Below are positions 36,780 through 47,330 of a DNA stretch of 64,000 bases, in pieces. How positions within the stretch are numbered: position 1 is the stretch's first letter; every line of letters begins with the position of its first letter. The stretch is from Labia minor (taxonomy: Eukaryota > Arthropoda > Insecta > Dermaptera > Spongiphoridae): contig OY720347.1 of the NCBI GenBank assembly GCA_963082975.1, forward strand, positions 29,095,398 through 29,159,397. The letters are read 5' to 3'. The position numbers and the translations under genes are program-made. The notes below the pieces were generated by a model. That model searched no databases and was not told the DNA's origin. It saw only the letters and a list, made by a program, of their open reading frames with translations.

Positions 36780-38460
36780 TATCAACAAGTCGAGTCACTG
36801 GTGTTATTGATTAACTTTTGTTACCAAGAATAACTCTGCTGGACCAGGGCATATTGTAAGCACCTTCAGCTTGAAAAGCACAATCGAACCCCTTGCCAGC
36901 GAACCGTAACCCACGCAACAGGTCGTTAAGATGCATGTCTGCGTGTGAGTGGCACTCGATGGATTCCCTATAGATATAGAATGTTATAGATAGACAGAGC
37001 GAATGATATAATATAGATAGATGGATAGATTTGTGTTTGGGGGTGTGTGTGGTTGGCTCTGTTTGCCAAAGGGAAATCCGAAGGGAAGGATTCAGCCCTG
37101 CGGAATCGATTGACCGAGTCATTCCGCGCTATTAAACGACCAAGTGTCTGGCAGTATTTAAATCAGTGACACCCAGGCCGACCCTTTCGAATTAATTTAA
37201 TTAATTCGTGCCAATGTTACCGGTAGTTGGCTTGAAGCCCCTTCGAAGAAATTCATAGGGTTTCGAAAATGAATGGGCTCCCTAAATAAATATTCACTTT
37301 CAACTACAAGTAGCTCAATTACAAAAGAAAAAGATTGAATGAAATTTATATCGATCAAATATGCCAAACAAGGCAAATCAAAATGCAAACATTCCGCCCT
37401 GAAAGTTAAATAAACTCTTAACGTGTTCACTCGTTGGATTATTTAGAGGGAGTTAAACGGTAATAAATTAAAGAGCACTTCGCTTCTCACGGAAGTGGAA
37501 TAGATAACATTTATATTCGAGCATGTCCCACCTCCTTGATGCTCTATTAACTGGATATCTTTCAAGGACTTTTATACTATTTATAATTTTATAAACGTTA
37601 AAATTTCCGAGAATTATTTTAGGTTGATAAGAGAAGGGTTCTCTTTTCTCTAGCTAGCTGTTCTCAAGCTCGATGATACTAGGACAAGACGCGAATTATT
37701 TCTTTCTTTCTTTGAGAAATTTTGCAATCGATCACTTGGGAAGCAACATCAGACGTAGAAAGGACAAACAAGGCCCGAAAAAGGGGAGAATTGGATGGAT
37801 AGAGAAAACAATTGCCATTGAGAACAAGACAGGCGCTCACGTAGCATGCTTGAAGCAAAAAAGAGAGGGGAAAAGAAGATTAGAGAAAAAAAAACAAAGT
37901 TGTGGAACTCACTAAAGAATTTGTTTACAATAAACTCTTTCCTTTCTTATTCTTTTTTTTATAACAAAACGAAATGAGCATTCATACATAAAAACAAGTG
38001 TTTAAAAACTAAAATTTAGCAAAAGAAGAAATCCCTTGGGGGAGTGTAAAAAAAGAGCTAAGGTATGAGAAAAGTTAGCTGAACAGACCTCGCGTAGCAC
38101 ATCCACTTATATTTTTCGATGTGTTCTTTTCAAGAAAATTAGACTTTTAAAGTCGGTATGATTGGGTTCACCATATAGTTGACGCAAACGGTTTCAAACT
38201 TGTAACGAAAAGTCAGTTCTAAGTTGAAGTTGTGGTGTTTGGGGAAGGGGTGAATGGGCTTGAATCACGCAGGAGGGACAACTTTTTCGAAGGTTGCTTG
38301 CTGCCTCTGAAAGATTTAAGATGACACCTCGCAATGCTGTTGGCAAACAAGAATCGATTTGGGGAATATATATTGGTTTATTAAAGCGACAATTGATTTT
38401 TCAAGAAAATTAAAGAAGGATCTCTACTTCCTGGATTGACTAACTGACTCTTTAACCTAA
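36780..38460. other. 1.7 kb complex region, strongest candidate regulatory cluster of the intron
   Basis: Sustained rise in composition and complexity. Notable words are CGAATTAATTTAATTAATTC (37187-37206, a near-perfect palindrome with homeodomain cores), an (AGAT)n patch at 36965-37030, purine-rich DNA at 37690-37900 (GAAAAAGGGGAGAATTGGA) and further unique sequence to 38350. Two minus-strand frames (37122-36811, 37430-37197) and one plus-strand frame (37673-37915) pass through, but none shows a known motif or a matching splice pair. I treat this as probable non-coding control sequence; a missed exon is less likely. Confidence 0.4.
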
Positions 38461-38559
38461 AATCGGAGAACGATATTGATTCAAAGTTTATTAATCAGAG
38501 AAGAGAAAAATTTAAATTCATTTATTAACCAATAAATTAAATATATATATATATATCAA

Positions 38560-38812
38560 TGTAGGAGGCTGGGATCGGGAGTATCTAGGAGTAATTTTTT
38601 TAGCAGCAGGGCTTTTTTAAATAATATAATATATTTTCTAAACAATTTATTTAAAACAATTATATATACAAACGTCTTCAGGCACCAGATCGTTCTTTTT
38701 TGGCGCTCGGGCAAGTGTTGAAGTGATCTGCCACTAGGAGCCAGGACGCAGAGTTTTTAATGATACCTCATGAGGAGTGGTGACGCGTCTTAACCAATGA
38801 GAATTCAGCAGT
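38560..38812 (-). mobile_element. Fragment related to the LTR-like block at 41674-42182
   Basis: Begins TGTAGGAGG (against TGTGGAGG in the other copy), has CTAGGAGTAA at the same offset, then an AT-rich section and CAGATCGTTCTTTTTTGGCG...CTCGGGCAAG, matching AGATCGTTCATATGAGG...CTCGGGCAAAG. The remainder to about 38812 diverges. The TATA box and GCGGAA modules of the other copy are absent. Confidence 0.45.
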
Positions 38813-38957
38813 AGTTATTTCTTCTTATTAGTAAAAGGACATAATCTGAATTTCTATTCATTTGGTCATTTACCACCATTCTATGCGAAAACATGACGTC
38901 ATCAGTAAACCAAATAACAGGGTTAATATTTTTTAAAAATCGAGGTATTAAAATCCC

Positions 38958-38995
38958 CTATCTATATCTATATCTATAGATATAGATATAGATAG
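38958..38995. repeat. 38-bp perfect palindrome of TATCTA/TAGATA units
   Basis: CTATCTATATCTATATCTA followed by its exact reverse complement; centre between 38976 and 38977. It could form a 19-bp stem with no loop and contains many AGATAG (GATA-type) words. Probably microsatellite-derived. Confidence 0.9.
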
Positions 38996-39424
38996 ATATA
39001 AACTGGGACAAATTTTACGAAGTAATATTTATTTCTAATAAAATTAATTCTCTCAATGTCTGATTAAGAACAATCATTTAAACTTTCCTCTTATCCATCT
39101 TATTTTTTAGTGAATCAATTTACATCTATTTATATTTTACATGTTATTGCGAATTTAGGGTTCAAAATAGTATTGAAAAATAGACAATGAAATGAAAAAT
39201 TTAATTATTTATGGGTGATATTATTAAAGTTAAGCGGCAAATGGCGTGGCTAGATAAACATATGTAGATAAACTGATGCTAATAAAGAATAAATTAGTAT
39301 AACTCTTGTTCAAATCTACACTATGAATGAGTAAAAATAAAAAAAAGTTATAAAATTGACCTAATTCAATAATTTTATTTCAATTATTGGTATTATTAAT
39401 TAAGGTGTCACAAAATAAAATTAG

Positions 39425-40070
39425 CTGGAGTGTCTCCACTCGACTATCTCGCAATTTGAATTGGATTAAATAACATAATATATTATATCTAAATTAAATT
39501 TAATTAATTATAAATTATAAATAATAAATAATAAATATTAAACCAGCGCATGTTTGGCTTTTTGTTGATGGCACCACGTCACGTGTTGGCGCGTGAGATT
39601 TGCAGTGTTAAAAAATTAATTCTGGTAATTTCAGCGAATCAATCAAGCTGAAATTCTATATATAGCAGTTTTATACAATGTTTAATCATGTGAAAAATTA
39701 TCAAACATATATCTTTATTTTTACGGTCACTTTAGAGGAAAAAAAATCAAAACGTTGTAGGTAATGACCCTCTTCCGGTTGAGCTACATTTCTCAAAAGT
39801 TGATAGAAAACTATGAATTTTGAATAATGTCCATGTACCAAATTTCATCATTCTAGCTCAAACCGTTTTTGCGTAATCTTGCCTACATACATACACACAC
39901 ACACACATACACACACACATACACACATACACACATACACACACACACACAGACATTTTTCTCAACCTTAGTGAAAATGATTCAGGAACCTTCAAAACGT
40001 ATAAAAACATCAAAATCTCAACATCGAAAATTTTCGTGATCGCAATACTATCTCTGGCGAGATAGTAAAA
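39425..40070 (-). mobile_element. Helentron-like repeat, family C copy 1
   Basis: On the minus strand it runs from TTTTACTATCTCGCCAGAG (5' end near 40070), through a GT/TGTA-rich microsatellite (plus strand CACACATA tract 39889-39951), to the inverted subterminal copy GCGAGATAGTCGAG and a terminal hairpin GGAG-ACA-CTCC at 39425. This layout matches family B, though the sequence differs almost everywhere. The interior has TTTCATCATTCTAGCTCAAA where family B has TTTCATCAAAATCCGTTCAG. No protein is encoded. Confidence 0.65.
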
Positions 40071-40246
40071 ACATAGCGAATATAAATAGTTATCAGGGTA
40101 TTATTTAGAACTGTCTGAATAGTTATTTAAAAATTCAATGTAATCAAGAAGTTAATTAAAAAAAATATTCAATTCAAAAAATAAAAGGAAACTGATAACT
40201 TTGGATAATTTTTCTACTTGTAAAAAGCGAGATATTATCTTAGATA

Positions 40247-40278
<32 letters not shown>

Positions 40279-40575
40279 AGTCGTTTTAAGTTGAAATAAG
40301 AAGGCTCACATTTGGAGCGACAACGACATTAAGGACCTTCACATGTTGAATCCAGGGGCTAGTTTTTTTTACTTGGCTTGAGTAAAATCCTATCCTCAGC
40401 CTTTCCATTTCACATCTGACAACACATTAAAACTTGGAAATGTCAGAAATAAGAAATCATCTATTTTTTCCTCAAGTACAATATATTTTTTTAAAAAATA
40501 TTAATATGTTAGAATAATAATAATAATAAAAAAAAAAACAGTTTAAATGAGGGAATTAAAATAGTTTAAAATAAG

Positions 40576-41150
40576 CTGGAGTGTCTTCACTCACTATCTC
40601 GCAATTTGAATTGGATCAAATAACATATATTAATTAATTAAATTATAAATTAAAATCAATAAATACCATTTATTAAACCAGCGCGTGTTTGGCTCTTTGT
40701 TGATGGCACCATGACACGTGCTGGTGCGGGATTTGCAGTGTTTAAAAATTAAATCCTGTACTTTCACCCATTCAATCAAGCTGAAATTCTATATACAGCA
40801 GTTTTATACTATTTTTAATCATGTGAAAAATTTTCAAACAAATATCTTTATTTTTACAGTCACTTTAGAGATAAAAAAATGAAAACGTGGTAGGTAATGA
40901 CCCACTTCCGGATGAGCTACATTTCTCAAAAGTTGATAGAAAACTACGAATTTTGAATAATGCCCATATACCAAATTTCATGATTCTAGCTCAAACAGTT
41001 ATTTCGTAATATTTTCTACATACACACACACAGACATTTTTCTCAACCTTAGTGAAAATGATTCAGAAACCTTCAACACGTATAAAAACATCAAAATCTT
41101 GACATCGAAATTTTCATGATCGCAATACTATGTCTGGCGAGATAGTAAAA
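40576..41150 (-). mobile_element. Helentron-like repeat, family C copy 2
   Basis: Collinear with copy 1 and in the same orientation, 506 bp downstream of it. The microsatellite is reduced to a short CACACACACA run (41023-41032), which explains most of the length difference. The 3' hairpin is GGAG-TGT-CTTC on the plus strand, with one mispair. The arms keep ACTATCTCGC and GGCGAGATAGT. Confidence 0.65.
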
Positions 41151-41673
41151 ATTGCACGATAATCAATATGCCGATAATTAATTTAAGGAAAAGCAAATAA
41201 AATGGAAATGACAGGGGATAGGTTAGGAGATATTCAGTGGGTAATTTAGATTATTTTATTTATTCATTTATTTCAATTATTTTGATAATTGAAATAATTT
41301 GATGATCAATTGATCCTATTATCAAAATAACCAATCGAATTATTTTATTTGCTATCGCATTATTTTATTTGCTATCGCCATATAATAAAACTAGTATATG
41401 CTTGTGCTGTCACCTTAAAAAATAAATGTAACAAGTTATATAAAAAAAATTTAAAATTAGAAGTTCTAAAAGTTCTAAAACTGTATTTGAAGTATTAAAA
41501 ATTAATTGGAAATCAAATAAAAAAATTTTATGCTTCGGCGAGATTCGATTCGGTGTCATGAATTTTCTAAGCCGCTTTTAAAAGATTTATTAAATTAATA
41601 TTAATATGTAATGTAGATTAAACTTTAACTAAATAATATATATATATAAATTGAGAGAGAGAGAGAGAGAGAC

Positions 41674-42182
41674 TGTGGAGGGGATCCATTCGGTGTCTAG
41701 GGATAAGTTTTCTTGAGAGCAACAGAAAGACCTCTTCTTTGGGCTTTAAAATAAATAAATAATGTACAATTCATAAAAACGATTTATTTACAACAAATAA
41801 TTATATACAAACTTCTTCACAGATCAGACACTAGATCGTTCATATGAGGCCACTCAAATAAATTTTGATTGGTTCTCGGGCAAAGCAATATGTTTGTTGT
41901 TGATGTTCAGAGCAATCTCTCCGTTCAGAGCGATCTCCCTTATATATCCGTCTAGGAACCTGCTCGGGGATAATTGGAGTGGGAGGGCCGGGTTACTTCC
42001 GCCCAATTGCCGCCAAAGGCCCTGCTTAGGGATGTTTGATGCATTTCCGCATTGGGGTTGAGAGGGATTTCCGCCCCAGGATGTCGTCAAGGATCTTTCC
42101 CGTGGATGATTGTGGTGGGAGGGTCGAGACACTTCCGCTCGGATGTCACTAAGAATCTTTCGGGCCCAAGTTTCACTTCCCA
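41674..42182 (-). mobile_element. LTR-like block (probable solo LTR) with promoter and poly(A) signals
   Basis: About 509 bp bounded by TG...CA on the minus strand (start TGGGAAGTG at 42182, end CTCCACA at 41674). In transcript order it has four GCGGAA modules (plus-strand TTCCGC at 41997, 42045, 42069, 42133), a TATATAAG box (41939-41946), a direct repeat of GAGATYGCTCTGAAC downstream of it (41923-41937 and 41905-41919) and an AATAAA signal (41783-41788). That is the U3-R-U5 order of an LTR. No matching target duplication is visible (GAGAC on the left, TATTA on the right), which weakens the boundaries. The minus-strand frame of 109 codons through U3 is not a gene. No gag or pol is seen nearby. 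A related fragment lies at 38560. Confidence 0.5.
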
Positions 42183-43630
42183 TATTATGTATATATATAT
42201 ATATATAATATTTACAAATGATTAAAAAATTATTTTATAAATATAAATAATTAATTTGGTGAATTAAATTTTTCAGACTAAAATGTGATTATAAAATTAA
42301 TTAGAGATAAGAGCATTTTTTTAATACTATAGTTTGATCAAGTTATTTGTATTCACTAGAGCACTGGAGTCCTAACAAAAAATTTCAGAAAGTCAGAAAT
42401 ACAATCTAATTATATTGCAAAATAATCCTCTTCATTAAATCTTCAAGTTATTTCAGGTTTTTCTTTCTCTTTTGCTTTTCATTGATTTTATAATTTTAAT
42501 TTAATTATTTTATTTTATTTAATAATAATATTTAACTCGTTATTAAATATTATCTAGATAATTATTTAATAAAATATAAATGATTAATACTTTATTTTAT
42601 TGTTGTTGTAATTTGGTTTTGTAAAATTTAAAAGCTTTGTTTACTAACTGGCCCATTTATCTTTTAAATTTTTATGGAAATGCAATTGGGAATCTACATA
42701 ATTATATTAACATCATATTGAGTACCGGAAATTATTATGCAAAATGTATAAAATGAAAGCAACGAGAACATTATAGACCTAGTTAAAACCAGCCTATATC
42801 TACAAAATCCACTCAAATCCATATAAGCTTTCATACATCAAACTTAATATGTAGGCCTCATGTTAATTGATGAGTTGTTCTCTCTGGTATTAAAATTTGG
42901 GTTATATTATGAGACTTATAGAATCTTTTTTTTTATTGTAATAAAATAAAAAATAATTAAACTATCTATCACACACCCAAACCAATAATATAATAATATA
43001 AATTAAACTGTTTTGTGAATATGAGAATGAGAAAGGCAACTATATATATATATATAAAACTCATTTTAATCTTTTATATGTTTAAAATTTAATATCATTT
43101 AGAATCAATGCTTTTTTATTCATTCTAAGTATTTTTTTTTTGCAAATTATTTTTATGATTATTTTTTAATATGATCTTTATATGTTCTTTTTTATTACAT
43201 TATGTTCCTGGCAATTTGGCAAAGGTATTTTTCCCCATAGCTAAAGCTGATTTCCAAATAAAACTAAATCTATTAAATTAAGTTAACATGAAAGTTGGTA
43301 GCAGTGAGAGTCTGTTATTAATTGAGTTTTATTTGCAATAAAGAAAGCTTTTATCGTCAAAATCATTTTGACATTTTAATATATATTACCAAAAGCTTTA
43401 TTTTTTTATTCAATAAAAAAAAACAATAATATTGTAATATATAATAAAAATAGGCAATCTTTTGCCTAAAGCGAGAAGTATACATGTATATTTATTCTAA
43501 TCAAAGGTTTATTTTAAATACGAGAGGAAATAAAAACATGAAATAATTTGCATTCATTTTAATAAAATATTTATCAAATTGTAACAATAATAATAATTTA
43601 AGTAATTAATAGGGCTATATAAATACACTT
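42183..43630. other. AT-rich intronic sequence
   Basis: An (AT)n tract abuts the LTR-like block (42187-42209) and another lies at 43041-43056. Nothing else recognised. Confidence 0.45.
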
Positions 43631-43639
43631 CCTATAAAT

Positions 43640-43889
43640 CAGGGGTGTTTAAACTATAATCATTCGAGGGCCACATTGCAAAAAAAAAAAATATTGAAAA
43701 ATTTAAAAAAGTCGGAAATATTTAAAAGTTTAATCCCAAAATCATTTTACCGTTTTTTTTTTATTTTTTTATTTTTTTTTTTTAGAACAATATTGAAAAA
43801 ATTTAAATATTTTCATAATTTTCGTTTGGGCCACATCGCAAAGGGTTTTGGGCCGCGTGCGGCCCGGGGGTCGCAGTTTAGACACCCCT
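43640..43889. mobile_element. hAT-like MITE, family CAGGGGTGTTTAAACT
   Basis: Termini CAGGGGTGTTTAAACT and AGTTTAGACACCCCTG, flanked by near-identical 8-bp duplications CTATAAAT (43632-43639) and CTCTAAAT (43890-43897). The interior has the phrases GGGCCACATTGCAAA and GGGCCACATCGCAAAGGG, GGCCGCGTGCGGCCC near the right end (43851-43865), and the shared T-run/AGAACAATATTGAAAAA core at 43771-43800. The plus-strand frame inside is Lys/Phe-rich by composition, not a gene. Confidence 0.85.
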
Positions 43890-43897
43890 GCTCTAAA

Positions 43898-44530
43898 TGA
43901 TAAAAGTGTTTTGAATCAAATTTCAGAAACATTAATTTAAATCGTTTTGAAAATCAACAAATTTAAAATTTGTAAAATATAATTAAATAATAATATAAAA
44001 CAGTTTTTTATTTTTTTGGTGTGTATTATTCCTCTCAAAATTTCAATATAATAATAATATTGCAGTTGTTTTCAAAAGAGCTTTCTCCTAATGGAATAAA
44101 TTATTTATTATATTATATTATATATATTTGAAGAGAAAATTTACAATAATTCATATTATTATATTATATTAATAATCCACCAAGACCTATTTTATTTTAA
44201 CAAAAGGTTACTCATCTGATTATTATTTAAAATAATCAATATTACATTTATATATAATATAGAAATAGGTGTATATTTTATTAGATGAAAGGTCATTCGA
44301 CACTTAAATATAAATAAATAATTAATGTAAAGTTTATTTTCCGAGTATTTAGCGGAAATAAACACAAATGTCTATCTATTTGAATAGATTATTAAACATT
44401 CACATGAATTAATTTGTAATATAAATATACGTGTATTTTAATTAATAATATAAATCCAATAGTGAATTATTTCAAATATATTAAATAATGATCTATTTTA
44501 TTTAATATTAGATTATAAATTTATTTTTTT
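43898..44530. other. AT-rich intronic sequence
   Basis: Low complexity; no supported feature. Confidence 0.45.
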
Positions 44531-44695
44531 AGAAAGTTGAGGTCACATAGGAATGAGAGACTGAATAATGAGGAATTGCATAACCTCTATGCATCTCTAG
44601 TCATAAAATCAAAAAGATAGCGTGGCAAGAATAGGAATGGAACGCCTGGCGAATAACCTATTTATGGGGAAACCGATTGGGAAGCAACCGGTTGG
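44531..44695 (+). pseudogene. Non-LTR retrotransposon fragment, third copy
   Basis: Plus-strand AATGAGAGACTGAATAATGA then GAATTGCATAACCTCTATGC aligns with the start of the copy at 9890-10268, and translates as ELHNLYASLVIKSKR before stops. A GGGGAAACCGATTGGGAAGC segment corresponds to the GETD block of that copy. Truncated at both ends with no tail. Confidence 0.55.
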
Positions 44696-45164
44696 AATAG
44701 CAATTTCTTACAACATTCATTGATTTTCTTCTCTATAATGATTTGAATTCAATAAATAATATCTTAAATGATTTAAGAATAATTGTCTCTTTAAATTTAT
44801 TTTCATTGAACGATTTAGGTACATATTCATTTATATAATAGCAATAAATTTAGATGGATAAATTTAAATTTAGATGAAACGAAAATGTAATTGAATCTAA
44901 ATTTCAGAATCAAGTTTTTAACTGAAAATACGATTTAAGGAATTAAATTCAAAAAACAAGAATTTTGAAAATAGGTGTTTAAGCCTTAGTTTAACAATTT
45001 GAGGAGAATGAACTTAGATAAATAAAGAAAATTTTACACGGTTAAAATTTTGTCTTTCTTTAATTAAACTAACCTTTTTGTTGATTTTTTAAATTTTTTA
45101 ATATTTTAGCAAAAAATTTCATTGTCGATTTTGTTTTGTATATGATAAAATCGTTATATAAATA
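44696..45164. other. AT-rich intronic sequence
   Basis: No supported feature. Confidence 0.4.
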
Positions 45165-45388
45165 TAGGGTGACCATATTTCGAAAACACCAAACCGGGAC
45201 ATTTGTAAAAAAAAAATTACCTTTTTTTTAGAGCCATATTGAATGAAATATCGAAAATAAGAGCCAAACTGATTGTAAGGAAACGTTAGTCAGACCTATA
45301 TTTAAAAACCCGGACAATAGACTGTCCCGAAGACATTTTTCGGGACGCCGGGACAGAGCACCTAAAATCGGGACGTTTGATCACCCTA
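45165..45388. mobile_element. hAT-like MITE, family TAGGGTGACC, copy 1
   Basis: Left end TAGGGTGACCATATTTCG and right end CGGGACGTTTGATCACCCTA. Flanking 8-mers are TATAAATA (45157-45164) and TATAAGTA (45389-45396), 7 of 8 identical. Internal ACCAAACCGGGAC and CGCCGGGACAGAGCACCTAA recur in the copy at 52858. The shared core TTACCTTTTTTTTAGAGCCA is at 45218-45237. It lies 370 bp downstream of exon A in transcript orientation. Confidence 0.85.
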
Positions 45389-45759
45389 TATAAGTATCAT
45401 TGAAATTAATTGAGTTAAAAGGTAATACAAATAATTTTTAAGAAAGGAATTGTATTAAAATCTTTTTTATCTTGTTTTTATAAAATTTGTATAATAATGA
45501 ATTTTAAAATAAAACAGGAAAAATTATTATCACTAATTTTGTCAATGTAAATGAAACTGCTATTGAAATGATAATCATATTGATTACTTAAATTAGTTGC
45601 CTTATAAAAATCAATATGTTTGGCAGGTTTTTCCATTATTTAGAAATAGAAAATAACATTTCATTACTAGCTATGAATATTAAGACTGTATTCTCACAGG
45701 ATAAGCATTTTCTGTTTAATGATAAATTAAAAATAAATGAAAATGGAATGAACACTCAC

Positions 45760-45929
45760 TGTAGGTTTTGATAGGGCCCAATGCTGCAAGTGGTTGTTGT
45801 GTGGTTAGGTTGGCAGCCTTGGCAGCTGGGGGACCCCCTCTGCTTCCAGGAGGTGCCATCAGACGGGGTCTTTTCAAGGGGGGAACAAGTCGAGGGGGTC
45901 CCGGAGGAAATGCCGCTGATGCATAATAA
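45760..45929 (-). CDS. BCL11/CG9650-like transcription factor, upstream exon
   Basis: 170-nt internal exon with a strong acceptor (CTGTTCTCTCTCCTGTTGCAG) and donor (CCTACA|GTGAGT). In the open frame, entry phase 2 and exit phase 1, it encodes YYASAAFPPGPPRLVPPLKR..., then PRLMAPPGSRGGPPAAKAAN..., ending LAALGPIKTY: a Pro/Ala/Gly-rich stretch with a basic KRPR patch that could serve in nuclear localisation. Assignment to the zinc-finger gene rests on strand, phase compatibility (TAC A|GC AAT gives Tyr-Ser-Asn), GC contrast with the flanks and order. The segment itself is low-complexity and not diagnostic. An in-frame ATG (in RLMAPP) could be an alternative start, but entry phase 2 implies at least one exon further upstream, which I did not find before 64000. 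Confidence 0.78.
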
Positions 45930-45949
45930 CTGCAACAGGAGAGAGAACA

Positions 45950-47030
45950 GACGAGATTAATTTACTTTGACCCTCCAGGAGAAGCCAACGAGCTTATAAT
46001 CAGAATTAACCAGCTTTAAATAGTTCATTAGAAAAATAATAATTCTTTCTAAACAGGTTTTAATAAGTTTTTCCTCCTGAATTTGTTTTAATTATACAAT
46101 TTATTGTGTTTATGTACTAAATTTGAAAATAAATAACAAGTAAAAGTTTGGTAAAAAATAAAACAAAATTATAAATTATACTTTTAATCACTCTTTTTCA
46201 ACGAGAGTTAATCCATTAAGTTTATATCGTATTTATAATTTAGTTTATTCAATTTGAGAGATGTAACCTTATCAGATGCATCGAGAATTGAATTAATTTA
46301 GATTATCAGATCATTATAAATGACGATAAAAAACAAAGCAAGCACCAATAAAATAAAAACATTTTTTAAGAGATAGAGAGACCCCAATCCCTTCTAAGAA
46401 GAATTGTACAAAATTGAATGCAAAGTAATAATAATGTATGTATTATTTTTAAAATAAAAAATTAAAATACGAGAATTTATATGTATATGTATATATGCCT
46501 ATATATTTATAAAGAAAAATATATAATATAAATATTTAGTACTTCATTACTATAAAAAAGACATTTTCTCAAATGTATCATAAATAATTAATAATAATAT
46601 AAATCCTATTCAATTAAATATGAAGTCTTTTATCAATATTATAATTTATTTTTATTTTATATAATAAATATAATATAATAAAAAAAAGTTTTAAAGATAA
46701 AAGAAAAGAGAATTTTCTTTCTCTATTAATTTTTAAATTTTTCAGCTTTCTTTTAATATTATAATAAAATAAATTCATCAATTTTTTATAATATTAATAA
46801 ATAATTAAATACTATTTAATAAATATTTAAATAAATTTACTAAATATTTATTGCTATTGCAAATAATATTTATGCAAATTTATATCTCTATAGTATCATT
46901 GGATGTACTAGAATCATTTATTGAATCATAAGATTATAAATAAGTCACTAAATATTCTTGTTGCTATTGAAATTTCCATTTCTTTCATTTTCCATTCAGT
47001 TAATATGTTACTTATTTTAAGTCATAGAAA
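45950..47030. other. AT-rich intronic sequence
   Basis: Low-complexity apart from short mixed patches next to exon A; no supported feature. Confidence 0.4.
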
Positions 47031-47034
47031 TCGT

Positions 47035-47330
47035 ATCTCATTCATTCTTTTAAAATAACGACTGATCGTTAAGGGCCGGTTCGCGTATTTTATAAACGAT
47101 TGGATCTACAATGAAAATTTTCATGTTACAATGTTTATCACCCGAATTAATTTGCATTTATAGGCTGAATGTGAAAATGAATGTCGATTCTTTGGTAATA
47201 TTTAAATGAAGAAAGGAATTATCGCTTGGAATCATTATTTAAGAATATAAATACAAACGTTATCGGCGTTATCTCTTATCGCTTAGTTGATATTGAGAAT
47301 CCTAACAATACTTAAAAAGAATCCACAAGG
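47035..47330. other. Slightly GC-richer unique patch
   Basis: Complex sequence with GGGCCGGTTCGCG (47072-47084) and GTTATCGGCGTTATC (47259-47273). No frame or repeat end. Possible regulatory element about 1.2 kb upstream of exon A. Confidence 0.28.

Larger units (their letters stand above)
21501..45759 (-). other. 24.3 kb intron between the two recognised exons
   Basis: Begins with the donor A|GTGAGTG at 45759 and ends with the acceptor ...GATTGCAG at 21501. Phase is consistent: exon A leaves one base (A) that completes an AGC (Ser) codon with the first two bases of exon B. I saw no further exon inside on the minus strand. Size is inflated by transposon insertions listed separately. Confidence 0.75.

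Noticed and set aside
36811-37122. 103-codon minus-strand frame in the GC-richer region
   Set aside because: It includes translation of the AGAT microsatellite (SIHLSILYHSLCLSIT) and lacks splice sites in a phase compatible with the host exons.
41854-42183. 109-codon minus-strand frame beginning MGSETWARKIL
   Set aside because: It spans the U3-like part of the LTR-like block, including its tandem modules and TATA box, so it is better explained as promoter sequence.
43676-43900. Lys/Phe-rich plus-strand frame
   Set aside because: Lies inside the hAT MITE at 43640-43889 and is produced by A and T runs.
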